Origin: JAYUHK01 sp043767025
GTDB lineage: Bacteria > Bacteroidota > Bacteroidia > Chitinophagales > Saprospiraceae
Length of the DNA: 24,506 bases
Assembly (NCBI GenBank): GCA_043767025.1
Contig: JAYUHK010000232.1
Coordinates: forward strand, 1 to 24,506
Direction: 5' to 3'
In this document: positions 24,264 to 24,506 of the stretch, piece after piece
How positions within the stretch are numbered: the stretch's first letter is position 1
How the letters are laid out: each line of letters starts with the position of its first letter
Notes under the pieces: model-generated
The model's database searches: none
What the model saw: the letters and a program-made list of their open reading frames with translations, nothing else
What the model was told of the DNA's origin: nothing
Made by a program: the position numbers and the translations under genes

Positions 24264-24506
24264 TATTTTATAAATTTAGCAGGTTGCGAATATTTCAATC
24301 AGAGCGAATTTTATCCAAAAATGGGTGATTTATTTTAGGTAAGTTCTTAAGTAACTCATGTTACGCAAGGATTTTAAATTGATTCTTTTGAATTTAACTT
24401 TGTAGCCATTGACTTGGTTTTTGTCACTTTTTTTATCCCCAACCCGACCTTCCCCAGAGGGGAAGGAGAAGAAAGTAACCAAAAAAATCAAGTGCTCTGT
24501 ATAAAT
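24264..24506. other. Intergenic end of window without a recognised gene
   Basis: Between the last stop codon (24196) and the window end lie 310 bases. Apart from the terminator, they contain no convincing reading frame on either strand. Two small signals are visible: a TAACTTTG -7-like box on the plus strand at 24395-24402 with only TTTT at the -33 spacing, and a GC-rich palindrome at 24448-24466. The -7-like box may serve a gene beyond the window. Confidence 0.6.
24448..24466. repeat. GC-rich palindrome, possible dispersed repeat
   Basis: CCTTCCCC (24448-24455) and GGGGAAGG (24459-24466) form a perfect 8-bp inverted repeat with a 3-nt loop, flanked by CCCCAACCCGA on the left. It stands out from the AT-rich surroundings. 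Similar CCCC/GGGG palindromes occur as intergenic repeats in some Bacteroidota genomes, but no second copy was seen in this window. Confidence 0.45.

Overview
The window comes from a member of the phylum Bacteroidota, probably an environmental lineage. Four things support this: a SusC/SusD outer-membrane pair, two secreted proteins with Por/type IX secretion (T9SS) C-terminal sorting domains, the ribosomal-protein set rpmB-rpmG-DUF4295 close to ftsY, and several promoters of the Bacteroidota form TTTG-N19-21-TAnnTTTG. The sequence is AT-rich. I cannot place it to genus.

Layout. From position 1 to about 20.6 kb every gene is on the minus strand, so transcription runs right to left. In order of transcription these are: sbcD-sbcC (double-strand-break nuclease), topA, galK, sdaA, susC-susD (nutrient uptake), rplY (bL25), then tRNA-Arg(ACG)-rpmB-rpmG-DUF4295, a PD-(D/E)XK (Rpn-type) nuclease, ftsY and carA. 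From 20.8 kb to the end the coding strand switches to plus. That part holds two secreted T9SS cargo proteins: a small stand-alone carbohydrate-binding-like protein, and an 809-residue LVIVD/choice-of-anchor-B protein. The sbcD/20840 intergenic region is divergent.

Most of the window is housekeeping: translation (bL25, bL28, bL33, the DUF4295 protein, tRNA-Arg), protein targeting (FtsY), DNA topology and repair (TopA, SbcCD) and central metabolism (CarA, GalK, SdaA). The accessory parts are the nuclease gene, the SusCD pair, the two T9SS cargo proteins, and a 96-bp dispersed repeat found twice (4-99 and 12757-12852, 92 of 96 positions identical). The second copy sits inside a 155-bp segment bounded by 15-bp terminal inverted repeats.

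Regulatory sequence is readable. Intrinsic terminators with long perfect or near-perfect stems lie after DUF4295, susD, sdaA and both T9SS genes. Promoters with both boxes lie before the nuclease, the tRNA-rpmB unit and rplY, and weaker ones elsewhere. Two ribosomal-protein units (rplY and rpmB) have inverted repeats in their 5' leaders that could be regulatory RNA structures. I found no CRISPR array, prophage, complete insertion sequence or obvious new multigene system. The most useful leads are the two leaders, the repeat element, and the nuclease gene apparently inserted between DUF4295 and ftsY.
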